Notes: generated by a model not told the origin, from the sequence alone. 31,514 bases of DNA from UBA822 sp036336795 (GCA_036336795.1 JAYZFL010000021.1:1-31514); one strand, 5' to 3'; positions 9,401 to 17,798 are shown, numbered from the stretch's first letter. Made by a program: numbers and translations.

Positions 9401-9631
9401 CGTCCTCGCTTTTTCAGCATCAATGGCACTTTCAGCTAGACGCACGAGTACTCGCTCCAGAATCTCTCCTGCTGCCCTGCGAGTAAACGTCGATGCAAGG
9501 ATTTCGCTGTGCGGCACACCTGCGGCCAGGAGTTGGATAAAGCAACTGGCCAGGTGGTACGTCTTCCCGGATCCAGCGGAAGCTATCACCAACTTGCGTG
9601 GAAGTGCTTTGGGCGGGCGTGATGTACTCAT
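6425..9631 (-). CDS. addA: AddA-type helicase-nuclease subunit (RecB-like UvrD helicase + PD-(D/E)XK nuclease)
   Basis: This 1068-residue protein is predicted to unwind and trim DNA at double-strand breaks with AddB, preparing ends for RecA. UvrD-type helicase motifs appear in order: Walker A ASAGSGKT at 17-24, FTRRAAGEI (Ia), LIDEFQDTS (II), DPKQSIYGWRG (III), TKSWRSS (IV), VMTVHNSKGGEFD (V) and LYVALTRAR (VI). The C-terminal nuclease follows with GSAVHAWLE, VLDFKTDE (D1009, K1011) and RPQITAY. The start ATG at 9631 overlaps the addB stop in an ATGA arrangement and has a GAGGGAGAGG ribosome binding site, so the two are translationally coupled. The Walker A and nuclease residues are intact, so it should be active. 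A RecB-like protein in a different complex is the alternative, but the addB partner makes AddA the better call. Confidence 0.93.
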   Translation of the reverse strand: MSTSRPPKALPRKLVIASAGSGKTYHLASCFIQLLAAGVPHSEILASTFTRRAAGEILERVLVRLAESAIDAEKARTLSQDTRNEMLGNSSACRTLLARVLIDLHQMNVSTLDAFFIRVARSFSHELGLAPGWTISDDVAKDQLRTEAVQTVLAESDTSEWTGLLRRLNKGSVNRVIHKDLLRRIDELLLIHRQLDPNTEDHWIPDLGVRRRSRDANLQKKAEDLADRLRSLDVPFTQKDPPEPDKRWEKARDRGATNIAALEWADVFSQGIGAKVIAEDGLYYSTLIDEDFIEIFETAKSLAQADLSPKFRRQGKAMGRLAELLQTGFEEVQSRMCAYRFEDIPYLLGKLDLAGSQDHLHYRLDQKIRHILIDEFQDTSLLQWRALSPVADELLSGHLEERAGVIIADPKQSIYGWRGACPELAHQVGEKYALTPTSMTKSWRSSSEILDFVAKVFDKEKMPTNKIIGQFDVGSKVVTDWLKDFTEIQPAKDSPGHVCIHLTQSDRGASSIQPKVLRRAAEVVKDLQGKMPTRSIGVLVRENKVLSYIMDELQDLGVDASGEGGTSLTDTPPVNALLSLLKLADHPLNSAARYHVACSPVSEVVRFRDYTDDGAARDLANQVRSGLVTDGYGPTLAGWVQDLAHRCDKREVQRLLQLVELGYRWDDRATLRPSDFVRYVAGESMQDPSSANVQVMTVHNSKGGEFDAVVLPDLYHPLSPKANRVAIPERDSKTGPVVRVYPLVNKDLRALFPTVEGPYREQEAMNLRDQLSVLYVALTRARYALHLVLPPEGGRAKNSARLIRDALDLDDTSADDNDVLWESGNSRWFKEFGDESDSTGVLNQKKSPKRQDSLLRPSTKKPGRNLARRSPSSLEGASNVDLSLHLKLDAGPARQRGSAVHAWLEKIQWIEDGVPDDHALHALAGNVAPGIRGEDLTALVKTFQGWMEIEEVRRSLSRNAYNAVPGTEPRVENEMPFVRHVDGEIQEGFIDRLVLIERDGQVVGAEVLDFKTDEIKPGDGGTLADRREYYRPQITAYCDFVQEQYGLSEDAVDGKLVFLGAGVISKVV

Positions 9632-12525
9632 CGTGCCTCTCCCTCAATATCGCTCTCGCCATCCCAGATGTCGGAATCGTTTTCTGAGGCCTTCCATCCC
9701 CGTGCCAAAAGAGGCTCCAGCTCGTCACCTGGACGCCCGTTCGGTTTCGTAACTTTGGGGTCAAACTCGACGCTCCCCTTCATGAGTTCGCGGATGGCTT
9801 CTCGGGCTTTTTCGTCAGCAGACGCCATGTCAGGCTCAGTCCACTTGGCCACCTTGAACCCGCTTTTTTTCGGGTCTTGAGGAAGAGTGACATAACCGAG
9901 CTTGATACCCGCCTCTCCAGTCTTGTCGAACGTGACTACAGGCTTGCCGTCCTCACCGAGGATGCCACTGGCGATGTGTCGGTAGAGGGGAAGTTGAAGT
10001 TCCTTCCACTCCCCAGTGGTTTTGCGGTGGGTCTCTTCCGGGCTCTCACCCTTGGCACTCGTCTTATAATCGAGCAGGGCCCATTCTTCAAGATCGGGAT
10101 TGTAGTCGATACGGTCGATGCGGCCTTGGAGAAGGATCGATTCGCCACCTGGGAGCTCAAACTCGACTCCGTCACCGTTGGCTCGCTGCTCCACAGCCAC
10201 AATCTGCCAGCCCCTGCTTGCCCATTCTGCTTGCTTCTCAGCGAACGTGCGTAAGCGGGCCTTGAGTTGTTCAACCTGAAGAGCTACTGCAGGTAAGGCG
10301 GCGGAGGAAAAACGGACGGAGACTTCGTTATCAAGGAGTTCTGCCAGTGTCTCACCCACTTCCTCCGCATCGGTAATATCCACCGCCGGTGGATATTCCA
10401 GCGCCTTCTGACCGAAGGCCTGAAGAATGTCGTGCGCAAGGTTCCCAAAAGGGAGTGCGTCGAGTTCCTGAGCCGTATCGTCTACGTACTCAAGGCCGTA
10501 GATTCGCTTGAGCACAAATCGATAACAGTCCCCTAGAATTAACTTGAAGTCAGTTACCCATAATACATTAGGTACCTTGTACTTAAGGGTACGTTCTGGA
10601 GGAACGATAAACTCGCTCTTAACAGCCGGCTGAAGGCCGAGGTCCGACAAACTAAGACTCACGGAATCGGTGCCGTCTCGTTTGAAAAAGTGAAGCACCC
10701 GAGTAGCTATCTCCTCTTCCGGAATCCGGAACATGAGGCGGCTAGGTAGGAGGGGGTCACCCTTGATCGTGCGACGGCCTGCAATGAAGTGGACGACAGT
10801 CTTTGAGTACAGCACCGTGGTGAGTCGATAGGCATCTCGCGCCAGTCTAGCCTGATTGTTCGTCAGGCCCAGGAGGCTCCGAAGTGTGTCCGGCAGGAAT
10901 GCGTCTCCTCGCACAGACTCAGGCAACAGACCCTCGTTGAATCCCGTGAACACGACGACAGGGGCATCATCTAGGGGAATCTCCAGCCAATCCAGCAGTT
11001 CTACAGCGTCGCGCTGAGGTTCCGGTGGCAGCGCTTCACCCCGTAGTCCCAATAACAGGGCCCGAATAGCCGCGCTCCCTGGACACTCTTCATCCAGAGA
11101 TTCGGGCAAAGTGGACAAGCCGGTCGCTACAGTCGAAATCTGGTCCAGCGTCTGCAGAAGACCTTGGTGGTCCAGTCTTCGGCGATCCCATTCTCGGTCA
11201 CCGTACACTGTCAGGAGAACGTCCCTTATTAGTGGCATCCACTGAGATAGGCCCTTGTATCCCTTGAGCTGACTCAGGGGGCCCGATCGTTCAAGGGCGT
11301 AGACTAATCGAGGGAGCTGAGCCGCTTGTTTCCTTCCATGAGGGAGGTTGCTCTTCAGGCGGTGCGGGAGATGGTCGTTGAGGTATCGGTCTGCCGCATT
11401 GATAGCCTCGAGATGGGTGATTTCTCCAGCACCCGTGTTTATCAGGGGAGCCGCGTCCGGATGCCTAAGAAGTGCCGCTAAGCCCAGGAAAGAGAGATCG
11501 TCTCGGTAGTCAGCCACAGCTTCGAGAAGGCGCAAAGGCGCTGTGTGGGAAATCGGTGTTCCGGCGGCATAGCGCGGTGAAACATCACATGCTCTTAGGC
11601 GTTCTTCCAAGTAGGGTACGACGTCGGATCTGGGGTGGACAGCTAGCACTACATCTTCTGTGGTGTAATCCGAATCGAGTCCACGCAGGAACTTGATCAC
11701 CGTGTCTGCCTGCTGCTCAGGGCTCTCTACTATGTGAAGTGCCTCGTTGGTTACAGGGACGTGAGCCGCATTCCAGTAGTCGGTGGAAGGGAGACCGAAA
11801 TCGTCAAAGGCACTTTCCGCCTCAGGGCCCTCTGGCGAGTGGATGAGTACGCGCACTTTAGCGCCACTGGCTTGCACAAGCCGACGAGTTACCGAGGGAA
11901 GTTCCACAATGGACACGAACCAAAGATCACCCGTGAAGGAATCAACTCCGGATTCCAGGGCCGCCATGCGGTCTTCGAACTGGTCCGCTAGCCGTACCTC
12001 TTGGAGAAGGCGCAGGTAACGCTCTTGTACACGCGCCATTATTCGCCAACGTGGCCCGTCATCGAAAAGTGGCCCTGAGGTGCAGATCCTGGCCACATCA
12101 GAAAATCGGTGACCCTCACCGGCCAGACTCTGGTGCAGCCCCGAGAGGATTTCAGCAAGTTCCTCCCAAGCTACGAGGTCACTGTTGTCGGGGAGCTTCG
12201 GGAAGATCTCCTCCAGTGTGGAGCGGTTAGTGCTGCGAAGGGCGAGCGACCAGGCACGGCGGCACGTAACGTCGTCTGCGAGGGCTGTGGTATTCGTATG
12301 CAGCTTGGCCGGAAGGTTACCCACCGTGGTTGCGGTTGGTGGGATCAGTTTAGCGCCTCGGGCTTCGGCTTCCTCTAGGATAAGCTCGGTGATACGACGG
12401 CGCGCACGCTGTCCCGGAAGGACCACGGTAGCGGGCCGGAGGTCGGCCACTCCCCCCTTTACGTAGTGCTTGATAAGGTGGGCAGCGGCTACGGGTAGCG
12501 CGGGCTGGTCCCACCCGAGGAACAC
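9628..12525 (-). CDS. addB: AddB-type nuclease subunit of the double-strand-break repair complex
   Basis: This 965-residue partner of AddA has a degenerate helicase-like N-terminal half and a C-terminal PD-(D/E)XK nuclease. The N-terminus (VFLGWDQPALPVAAAHL) lacks a Walker A motif, as in alphaproteobacterial AddB and unlike the Bacillus protein. A central FTGFNEGLLPES segment matches the family. The nuclease domain shows GNLAHDILQ (His), LQGRIDRID, ALLDYKTSAKG (D819, K821) and QLPLYRH. The C-terminal cysteine cluster that binds 4Fe-4S in many AddB proteins is absent; only the single cysteine before the nuclease (GDCYRF) is seen. The start is a GTG at 12525 without an obvious ribosome binding site, so the start is uncertain. 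addA follows with a 4-base overlap. Confidence 0.88.
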   Translation of the reverse strand: MFLGWDQPALPVAAAHLIKHYVKGGVADLRPATVVLPGQRARRRITELILEEAEARGAKLIPPTATTVGNLPAKLHTNTTALADDVTCRRAWSLALRSTNRSTLEEIFPKLPDNSDLVAWEELAEILSGLHQSLAGEGHRFSDVARICTSGPLFDDGPRWRIMARVQERYLRLLQEVRLADQFEDRMAALESGVDSFTGDLWFVSIVELPSVTRRLVQASGAKVRVLIHSPEGPEAESAFDDFGLPSTDYWNAAHVPVTNEALHIVESPEQQADTVIKFLRGLDSDYTTEDVVLAVHPRSDVVPYLEERLRACDVSPRYAAGTPISHTAPLRLLEAVADYRDDLSFLGLAALLRHPDAAPLINTGAGEITHLEAINAADRYLNDHLPHRLKSNLPHGRKQAAQLPRLVYALERSGPLSQLKGYKGLSQWMPLIRDVLLTVYGDREWDRRRLDHQGLLQTLDQISTVATGLSTLPESLDEECPGSAAIRALLLGLRGEALPPEPQRDAVELLDWLEIPLDDAPVVVFTGFNEGLLPESVRGDAFLPDTLRSLLGLTNNQARLARDAYRLTTVLYSKTVVHFIAGRRTIKGDPLLPSRLMFRIPEEEIATRVLHFFKRDGTDSVSLSLSDLGLQPAVKSEFIVPPERTLKYKVPNVLWVTDFKLILGDCYRFVLKRIYGLEYVDDTAQELDALPFGNLAHDILQAFGQKALEYPPAVDITDAEEVGETLAELLDNEVSVRFSSAALPAVALQVEQLKARLRTFAEKQAEWASRGWQIVAVEQRANGDGVEFELPGGESILLQGRIDRIDYNPDLEEWALLDYKTSAKGESPEETHRKTTGEWKELQLPLYRHIASGILGEDGKPVVTFDKTGEAGIKLGYVTLPQDPKKSGFKVAKWTEPDMASADEKAREAIRELMKGSVEFDPKVTKPNGRPGDELEPLLARGWKASENDSDIWDGESDIEGEAR

Positions 12526-12722
12526 GCGTTCAACGGTGTGCGTCAGAGCTTGGTCCCGTTGTTAGAATCGAGTAGCCAGTTCCGGCATGAGGCAACATAA
12601 GTCATGTCTGTGAGAACGGTAGAAGGCAGAGTGGCCGGAGCTGAACAGATTGACGTGGGACATCCGGGGCAAGAAGATGAATTTGCGATCTTCTTGTTAG
12701 CCCATAATTCAGGGTGATGCCC
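12526..12722. promoter_or_regulatory. divergent intergenic region addB / M14 peptidase, with candidate promoter and hairpin
   Basis: This 197-base gap separates divergently transcribed genes. On the plus strand TTGACG (12650-12655) has five of six matches to a -35 box. A weak -10-like GAAGAT lies 17 bases on (12673-12678). An 8-base-pair hairpin, arms 12671-12678 and 12688-12695, overlaps that position and could act as an operator or leader structure. No small gene is credible here. Confidence 0.35.
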
Positions 12723-15443
12723 ATGCGTTCCATTAACGCTTCTTTCCCAGTCATCGTTCTCCTTTCCACGGTCCTGGCGCTTCCCACCACTGCCCAGGAG
12801 ACCGTGACCTCACCCGAGCAGCAGTTCGGGCATGAGATCGGAGCGGACTACGAGTTGCCCAACTATAGCGACCTCTACGAGTACTGGCAGAGACTAGCCC
12901 GTGAGTCGGACCGCATGACGGTCGAAGACATCGGACTCACGGAAGAGGGGCGGCCGCAAATCATGGCTGTGATCACTTCACCCGTGAACCGTTCTCGTTT
13001 GGATCGTTACCGGGAGATCTCCCGTCGTCTTGCCAAGGCGGAGGGGGTATCGGAGGAAGAGGCGCAACTACTCGCCCAGGAAGGGAAGGCGGTAGTCTGG
13101 ATCGATGGCGGCCTTCACGCTACAGAGGTCTTGGGAGCGCAGCAGCTCATGGAGCTGGTATACCGTATGGTGAGTCGCTCCGATCCCGAAACGCTCCGGA
13201 TTCTGGAGGACGTGATTATTCTCGCGGTACAGGTTAATCCCGACGGCATGGAGTTGGTTTCGGACTGGTACATGCGTGAATCGGATCCCTTGAAGAGAAC
13301 TACGAGGGGTATCCCGGTTCTCTATGAAAAATACGCCGGCCATGACAACAATCGTGATTTCTACATGTCAGCACTGGCGGAGACTACCAACATCAATCGA
13401 GTCCTCTATCGAGAGTGGTTTCCGCAGATCGTGTACAATCACCACCAAACAGGGCCGTCGGGCACGGTCCTGTTTGCTCCTCCGTTCAGAGATCCGCCGA
13501 ACCATAACCTAGACCCTCTCATCATCACGGGCCTCGACGGTGTGGGAGCCGCCATGCACGACCGGTTCGTACGCGAAGGGAAGGGAGGAGCCACGATGCG
13601 CTCCGGGGCGAGCTACTCGACGTGGTGGAATGGCGGTCTGCGAACGACACCATATTTCAAGAACATGATCGGACTGTTGACGGAGACGATCGGCAACCCA
13701 ACGCCCATTGAGATTCCGTTCAGGCCAAATCGTCAGTTGCCACGTGGAGACCTCCCGCTTCCGGTCGAGCCCGGCGAGTGGCATTTTCGGCAATCGATCG
13801 AATATTCCCAGACAGCGAACTGGGCTGTTTTGGACTACGCCTCACGAAACCGCGACCATCTTCTGTTCAATCTGTGGCGGATGGGAATGAACTCGATTCA
13901 GCGGGGCAGCACGGACAATTGGACGGTGCTGCCGTTTGAAACCGAGGATGCGGCTCGAGCGTTGGGACCGAATGCCGTAGGAACTGTTGACGATTACGAG
14001 AGGCTCTTGAAGGAGCCGGGTAATCGAGATCCGCGCGGCTTTATCATGTCCTCGGATCAGCCTGATTTCGCTACAGCCACGAAATTCGTGAACACCCTAC
14101 TCAAGAATGGCGTGGACGTACACAGGGCGACACGGAGCTTCACCGTTGGCACGTCTACCTATCCGGAGGGATCGTACGTAGTCAGGACTGCTCAGGCGTT
14201 TCGTCCTCATGTCATGGATATGTTCGAGCCTCAGCAGCATCCCAATGACTTTCCATACCCGGGGGGACCACCGATCCCACCGTACGATAACGCCGGTTGG
14301 ACGCTGGCCTTCCAGATGGGGGTAGAGTTCGACCGCATCCTCGATGACTTCGACGGGCCTTTCGAGAATATAGATGATGTTCTGGCAGCTCCGCCGGGTC
14401 GAGTGATCGGTTCCGACGGGAGTGGATATGTATTTGATCATCGGAACAACAACTCGTTCTTGGTGCTGAATCGACTCTTGGCCGATGATCGCGACGTATC
14501 CTGGCTTCTGGACTCGTCCGAGCAGGCAAATCTTCCCGAGGGCGCGTTCTACGTTGCGGCCAACCAGGTTGACCGCGGTGAATTAATGACCCTCGCTATG
14601 GAAACCGGGGTGAATTTTCAATCGGTGAGCACACCGACGGGTGGAACATTGGAGATCCAGCGGCCTCGTATCGGGCTCTGGGATCAGTACGGTGGGTCGA
14701 TGCCTTCGGGATGGACTCGGAAGATCATGGAGGACTTCGGGTTCGACTTTGAAGTTGTTTATCCGCCAGAGATCGCCAGTGGAAATCTGGCTGACCGGTT
14801 CGACGTTCTGGTGTTGGAGGATGGCGCCGTCCCGGCTCCGGACGCTGGTGGTCGAAGCGGATTTGGGGCGGGACCTGATCCGAATAGTATTCCCACAGAA
14901 TATAGGGATCGCTTGGGAAGTATCACGATGGACAGTGGTGTACCTGAAATCCTAGAATTCGTGAGGTCGGGAGGTACGGTGATCGCTGTTGGGAGCTCAT
15001 CTGTCCTCGGATATTATGCCGGGCTACCGATGAATGACCATCTGGTGTTGGAGGGTCGACCTCTCACGGGAGAGGAGTATTTTACTCCTGGTTCGGTTCA
15101 TTCGCTCAAGATTGAGCACGCGAGCCCGCTTACACACGGCCTGGATGAGCGTCTGGACGTTCTGATTAGCCATAGCCCACTTTTCGAGTTGGAGCCCGGA
15201 TTTGAAGCTCTCGGAGTCAGACGGATTGGCTGGTTCGATACGGATCAACCTTTACGGAGCGGTTGGGCTTGGGGCCAGGAGCGTATGAGGGGCGGCACGG
15301 CTCTGATTGAAGCCGACGTAGGGGATGGCCAGCTATTCCTTTTTTCTCCGAAGATCACATTCCGGTCGCAATCTCATGCGGCATTCCCTCTGCTGTTCAA
15401 CGGAATTTTCTATGGTTCAGCTAGGAGAGGCCCAATTCTTTAA
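12723..15443 (+). CDS. secreted M14-family zinc carboxypeptidase-like protein with C-terminal GATase-like domain
   Basis: The precursor is 906 residues, with a signal peptide ending near TTAQ (about residue 25). The zinc site follows M14 logic: GGLHATE gives H132 and E135, VNPDG and NNRDF follow as substrate-binding elements, YNHHQTG supplies the third zinc ligand (H240 or H241), and TETIGN at E321 is the likely catalytic glutamate. The C-terminal third (about residues 640-900) contains RIGLWDQYGGSMPSGW, a DVLVLEDG strand and FVRSGGTVIAVG. This resembles a class I glutamine-amidotransferase-like fold without a clear catalytic triad. Three starts are possible (GTG 12714, ATG 12717, ATG 12723); I chose 12723 because AGGG lies 8 bases upstream. 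It probably degrades peptides in the periplasm or outside the cell, but its specificity is unknown. Confidence 0.9.
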   Translation: MRSINASFPVIVLLSTVLALPTTAQETVTSPEQQFGHEIGADYELPNYSDLYEYWQRLARESDRMTVEDIGLTEEGRPQIMAVITSPVNRSRLDRYREISRRLAKAEGVSEEEAQLLAQEGKAVVWIDGGLHATEVLGAQQLMELVYRMVSRSDPETLRILEDVIILAVQVNPDGMELVSDWYMRESDPLKRTTRGIPVLYEKYAGHDNNRDFYMSALAETTNINRVLYREWFPQIVYNHHQTGPSGTVLFAPPFRDPPNHNLDPLIITGLDGVGAAMHDRFVREGKGGATMRSGASYSTWWNGGLRTTPYFKNMIGLLTETIGNPTPIEIPFRPNRQLPRGDLPLPVEPGEWHFRQSIEYSQTANWAVLDYASRNRDHLLFNLWRMGMNSIQRGSTDNWTVLPFETEDAARALGPNAVGTVDDYERLLKEPGNRDPRGFIMSSDQPDFATATKFVNTLLKNGVDVHRATRSFTVGTSTYPEGSYVVRTAQAFRPHVMDMFEPQQHPNDFPYPGGPPIPPYDNAGWTLAFQMGVEFDRILDDFDGPFENIDDVLAAPPGRVIGSDGSGYVFDHRNNNSFLVLNRLLADDRDVSWLLDSSEQANLPEGAFYVAANQVDRGELMTLAMETGVNFQSVSTPTGGTLEIQRPRIGLWDQYGGSMPSGWTRKIMEDFGFDFEVVYPPEIASGNLADRFDVLVLEDGAVPAPDAGGRSGFGAGPDPNSIPTEYRDRLGSITMDSGVPEILEFVRSGGTVIAVGSSSVLGYYAGLPMNDHLVLEGRPLTGEEYFTPGSVHSLKIEHASPLTHGLDERLDVLISHSPLFELEPGFEALGVRRIGWFDTDQPLRSGWAWGQERMRGGTALIEADVGDGQLFLFSPKITFRSQSHAAFPLLFNGIFYGSARRGPIL

Positions 15444-15455
15444 TGATTGATCTTT

Positions 15456-15519
15456 TCACGAGAGGACCGTTCTGGGTGCGAAGAATCATCCAGAAGATAT
15501 GGAGCGGCCCCTCTCGTGA
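15456..15519 (+). other. large hairpin between the M14 gene and the next CDS
   Basis: Arms 15456-15465 and 15510-15519 form a perfect 10-base-pair stem. It continues inward with CCG/CGG (15467-15469, 15505-15507) and TTCTGG/CCAGAA (15470-15475, 15490-15495). There is no T-tract, so it is more likely an RNA processing or stability element than a terminator. It also argues that this stretch is not translated. Confidence 0.55.
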
Positions 15520-15559
15520 TGGATCCGAGGGAGTTGCGAGAGGTTTAGGGGGTGGAAGG

Positions 15560-16630
15560 ATGCACAATCGGGAGAGAACAGTCGGCTTTGCCGTGGTGTT
15601 CGGATTAGCCATGTTGGCATTTTTTGCGGGCGCTGCGTCGGCCCAACTCACCGGTGTTGTCAGAGCCAGTGGGGGGATACTCCTCGAGGGTGTGGCCGTT
15701 GAGGCATGGAGTGTTGATCGAAGACTTTCCGCGGTTCTGAGTGATTCCGATGGGAGCTTTTTCTTCCCACAAGACATAGCTGTTCGAACTGTCATGCTTC
15801 GGGCTGGAGCCCTTGGCTTCGAGGCGCTCGAAGTCCCTGTGGTAACGGGGCTGAGCTCCTATGACTTGATGCTCGCGGAGGCCCCATTGGTACTCGAAGG
15901 TCTGGTCGTTACCAGGGAAGAAGCCCCGTGTGAGATGCGAGGGGACGACTCGAGGGCTAGAGCTCTCTGGGAAAACGCGCGTTCGAGGTACCAAGGGGTC
16001 ATGGATACCCTTGGGATTGCCACGTATCTGGCTGAGGCGGATACTATCGTGCCAATTGATAAACTCGGCCCTCTGCAGCTTCCTGCCCTCAATTTGAGTC
16101 AGCGCGGATCCTCGTCTCTCCTGCGATTCAGTTGGACACGGCGTATCGAGCGGGATGGGTATGCTTTCAAGGTTCGGCGAACCGACGGAGGGGAGCCCTA
16201 CGACTCGTGGGTTTATCCTCCCCTAGAAGCGGACTTCGCTCCCCACTTTGTCGACGATTTGTTCGGTGAGCGCCATCGCTTCATCGTTGACGATGAGCGT
16301 GAGGACGGTTGGAGCTTAGCCTACTGTCCCGAGAAAGACGACAAACCGGGTATCAGGGGGATGATCGACCTCGCACGGGACACGACATTCGTGTCAGTCG
16401 AATGGATTTTCCAGACGCCCGAACCAGTTGAGCATGCCGGGGGCCGAGCACTGTTCTCTCCGCTTCTGGCCGACTCGGAGATTGCGTACTTCCTGCCGTC
16501 TGAAGCGATCACGTGGCGTGCCGTACCTGAAGGGGACTACGTCCAGCGCTATCAACGGTACGAGGGATGGTTGGTATCTCCCGGTGATTCCGTCCCTCTC
16601 CTACCGTTGCGGCGTAATGACCCGCGGTGA
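15560..16630 (+). CDS. secreted protein with N-terminal CarboxypepD_reg-like domain
   Basis: From the ATG at 15560 the protein is 356 residues, with a clear signal peptide (basic start, FAVVFGLAMLAFF core, SAQ cleavage near residue 29). Residues about 30-105 form a carboxypeptidase-regulatory-like beta-sandwich: LTGVVRASGGILLEGVAVEAW, SDSDGSFFFP and a MLRAGALGFE segment. Such a domain often precedes TonB-dependent barrels, but this protein ends without a plug or barrel. The remaining 250 residues are not recognisable to me. They contain a lone Cys pair (APCEM, AYCPE) and several Tyr/Trp-rich strands. The frame is open from 15443 (overlapping the M14 stop), but the first 39 codons cover the hairpin at 15456-15519, and AGGGGG precedes the chosen start. 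Co-transcription with the M14 gene is likely. Confidence 0.78.
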   Translation: MHNRERTVGFAVVFGLAMLAFFAGAASAQLTGVVRASGGILLEGVAVEAWSVDRRLSAVLSDSDGSFFFPQDIAVRTVMLRAGALGFEALEVPVVTGLSSYDLMLAEAPLVLEGLVVTREEAPCEMRGDDSRARALWENARSRYQGVMDTLGIATYLAEADTIVPIDKLGPLQLPALNLSQRGSSSLLRFSWTRRIERDGYAFKVRRTDGGEPYDSWVYPPLEADFAPHFVDDLFGERHRFIVDDEREDGWSLAYCPEKDDKPGIRGMIDLARDTTFVSVEWIFQTPEPVEHAGGRALFSPLLADSEIAYFLPSEAITWRAVPEGDYVQRYQRYEGWLVSPGDSVPLLPLRRNDPR

Positions 16631-16678
16631 CTCCTAGGACGCCGATTCCCGGTCACGTGTGCAAGTCTAGCATCAGGA

Positions 16679-17533
16679 TCAGTCCATAAGTGTTCGGTTC
16701 AGGTAGGCCTGAACCCGCCGCCACGCATCAAGAGCGGGCTCCTTACGAATTTCCGGGTCTTCGTCAACGCGGAGCCAGAAACCGTGGTTCACTTCATCGT
16801 AAATATGAATGTCGTTTTCCACTCCCGCGGATTGTAGCGCTTCGACGAATTGATTGACTGTTTCCGGTGGAATTCCGGTGTCCATCTCTGCGAACGTCCC
16901 GTAAATCTCATGGTCGATGGACTCCAAGATTTCTGGATCCGTTACGAGGCTACCGTAGAAGATCGCTGTACCTTCGTGACTCTCTCCACCGATCGCGTAG
17001 CTAAGGGCGATGCCACCGCCAAAGCACCAACCCATCGTGGCGATCCGTCCGGTCACGTCGTCACGACCACGAAGGTAGCGGGCTGCCGCGTCCAGATTGG
17101 CAATTATTCGGTCTGGGTTCGCCTGTGTCGCTCTCATCAACGCCACATTTTCTTCGGGATTCGTTCCAATCCGAGCCGAATAGAGGTCCGTGGCTAGAGC
17201 GACGTAGCCTTCGGCAGCCATGGCATCAGCCATTTCACGGACTCGATCCACGAGACCATTCCATTCGTGGATGAGGATTACCGCTGGGAACGGGCCTTCA
17301 CCCTCCGGAATAGCGATGTAACCAAGGGTGGCCTCATCTTCCGGGAAATACGAGACAGCTTCTCCAGCGAGTGACCCTGCGGTACCGACGATCGCAGCTG
17401 GTAGGTTTTGCGTAGCTCTGTCCTCTGCTTCCGGCGTGTCAACGCAAGCACCGCTGAATACAATAATCAAGAAGCTATGCGCAGCTCTGTAGCCCGCCCG
17501 TACGCACAGCGTCGTATTGTTTCTCGCCATCAT
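16679..17533 (-). CDS. dienelactone hydrolase family protein, exported
   Basis: This 284-residue alpha/beta hydrolase of the DLH family has a hydrophobic export segment (about 17-28) ending near FSGAC, so it may be a lipoprotein, although the lipobox is not canonical. The family's distinctive features are present: HEWNG with E90, the nucleophile elbow MGWCFGGG with C170, a D218 in EMDTG and H250 in NHGFW. These match the Cys-Asp-His triad of DLH. The family acts on dienelactones and many other esters, so the substrate is not assigned. The ATG at 17533 has AGAGGA about 6 bases upstream. It is divergent from the mla operon and convergent with the preceding gene. Confidence 0.9.
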   Translation of the reverse strand: MMARNNTTLCVRAGYRAAHSFLIIVFSGACVDTPEAEDRATQNLPAAIVGTAGSLAGEAVSYFPEDEATLGYIAIPEGEGPFPAVILIHEWNGLVDRVREMADAMAAEGYVALATDLYSARIGTNPEENVALMRATQANPDRIIANLDAAARYLRGRDDVTGRIATMGWCFGGGIALSYAIGGESHEGTAIFYGSLVTDPEILESIDHEIYGTFAEMDTGIPPETVNQFVEALQSAGVENDIHIYDEVNHGFWLRVDEDPEIRKEPALDAWRRVQAYLNRTLMD

Positions 17534-17597
17534 GTCAATCCTCTGTTGTTACCGCTTGCTTTGCGCCCTTGGTTACTCAATGAAGTCCTCAAGAGAC

Positions 17598-17603
17598 TAT
17601 AAT
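17598..17603 (+). promoter_or_regulatory. consensus -10 box in the mlaE upstream region
   Basis: A perfect TATAAT lies at 17598-17603 in the 265-base divergent region. Only a poor -35 match (TTACTC, 17573-17578, spacer 19) precedes it, so this is tentative. It would give a leader of about 190 bases that contains the hairpin at 17724-17763. Confidence 0.35.
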
Positions 17604-17723
17604 CGGGTTGGCACTAGTGTGGTTTGTGCCACTAGGATGAGCAGGGTAACCCGTGATTCTCCATCTGGCGAGACACTTCGGGACCACAAGGTCTCCGTAT
17701 TTGTTATGCAACTCCTTGCTTTT

Positions 17724-17763
17724 CACCAGAAAAAGGTCGAACATTTTGCGCCTTCTTCTGGTG
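17724..17763 (+). other. hairpin in the mlaE leader
   Basis: Arms 17724-17736 and 17751-17763 pair in 12 of 13 positions around a 14-base loop. It lies 36 bases before the chosen mlaE start. With no T-run after it, it may be a leader structure or an operator. Confidence 0.5.
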
Positions 17764-17798
17764 TCCGAGGTCTCTGTCATTTTCAGGTTCGGAGCGCT

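Noticed and set aside
15443..15559. 39-codon N-terminal extension of the CarboxypepD_reg-like protein
   Set aside because: It overlaps a strong hairpin and places the signal peptide internally; the ATG at 15560 fits better.
17517..17798. N-terminal 94-codon extension of mlaE
   Set aside because: It covers a leader hairpin, is poorly biased as protein, and makes the protein about 100 residues longer than MlaE homologues.
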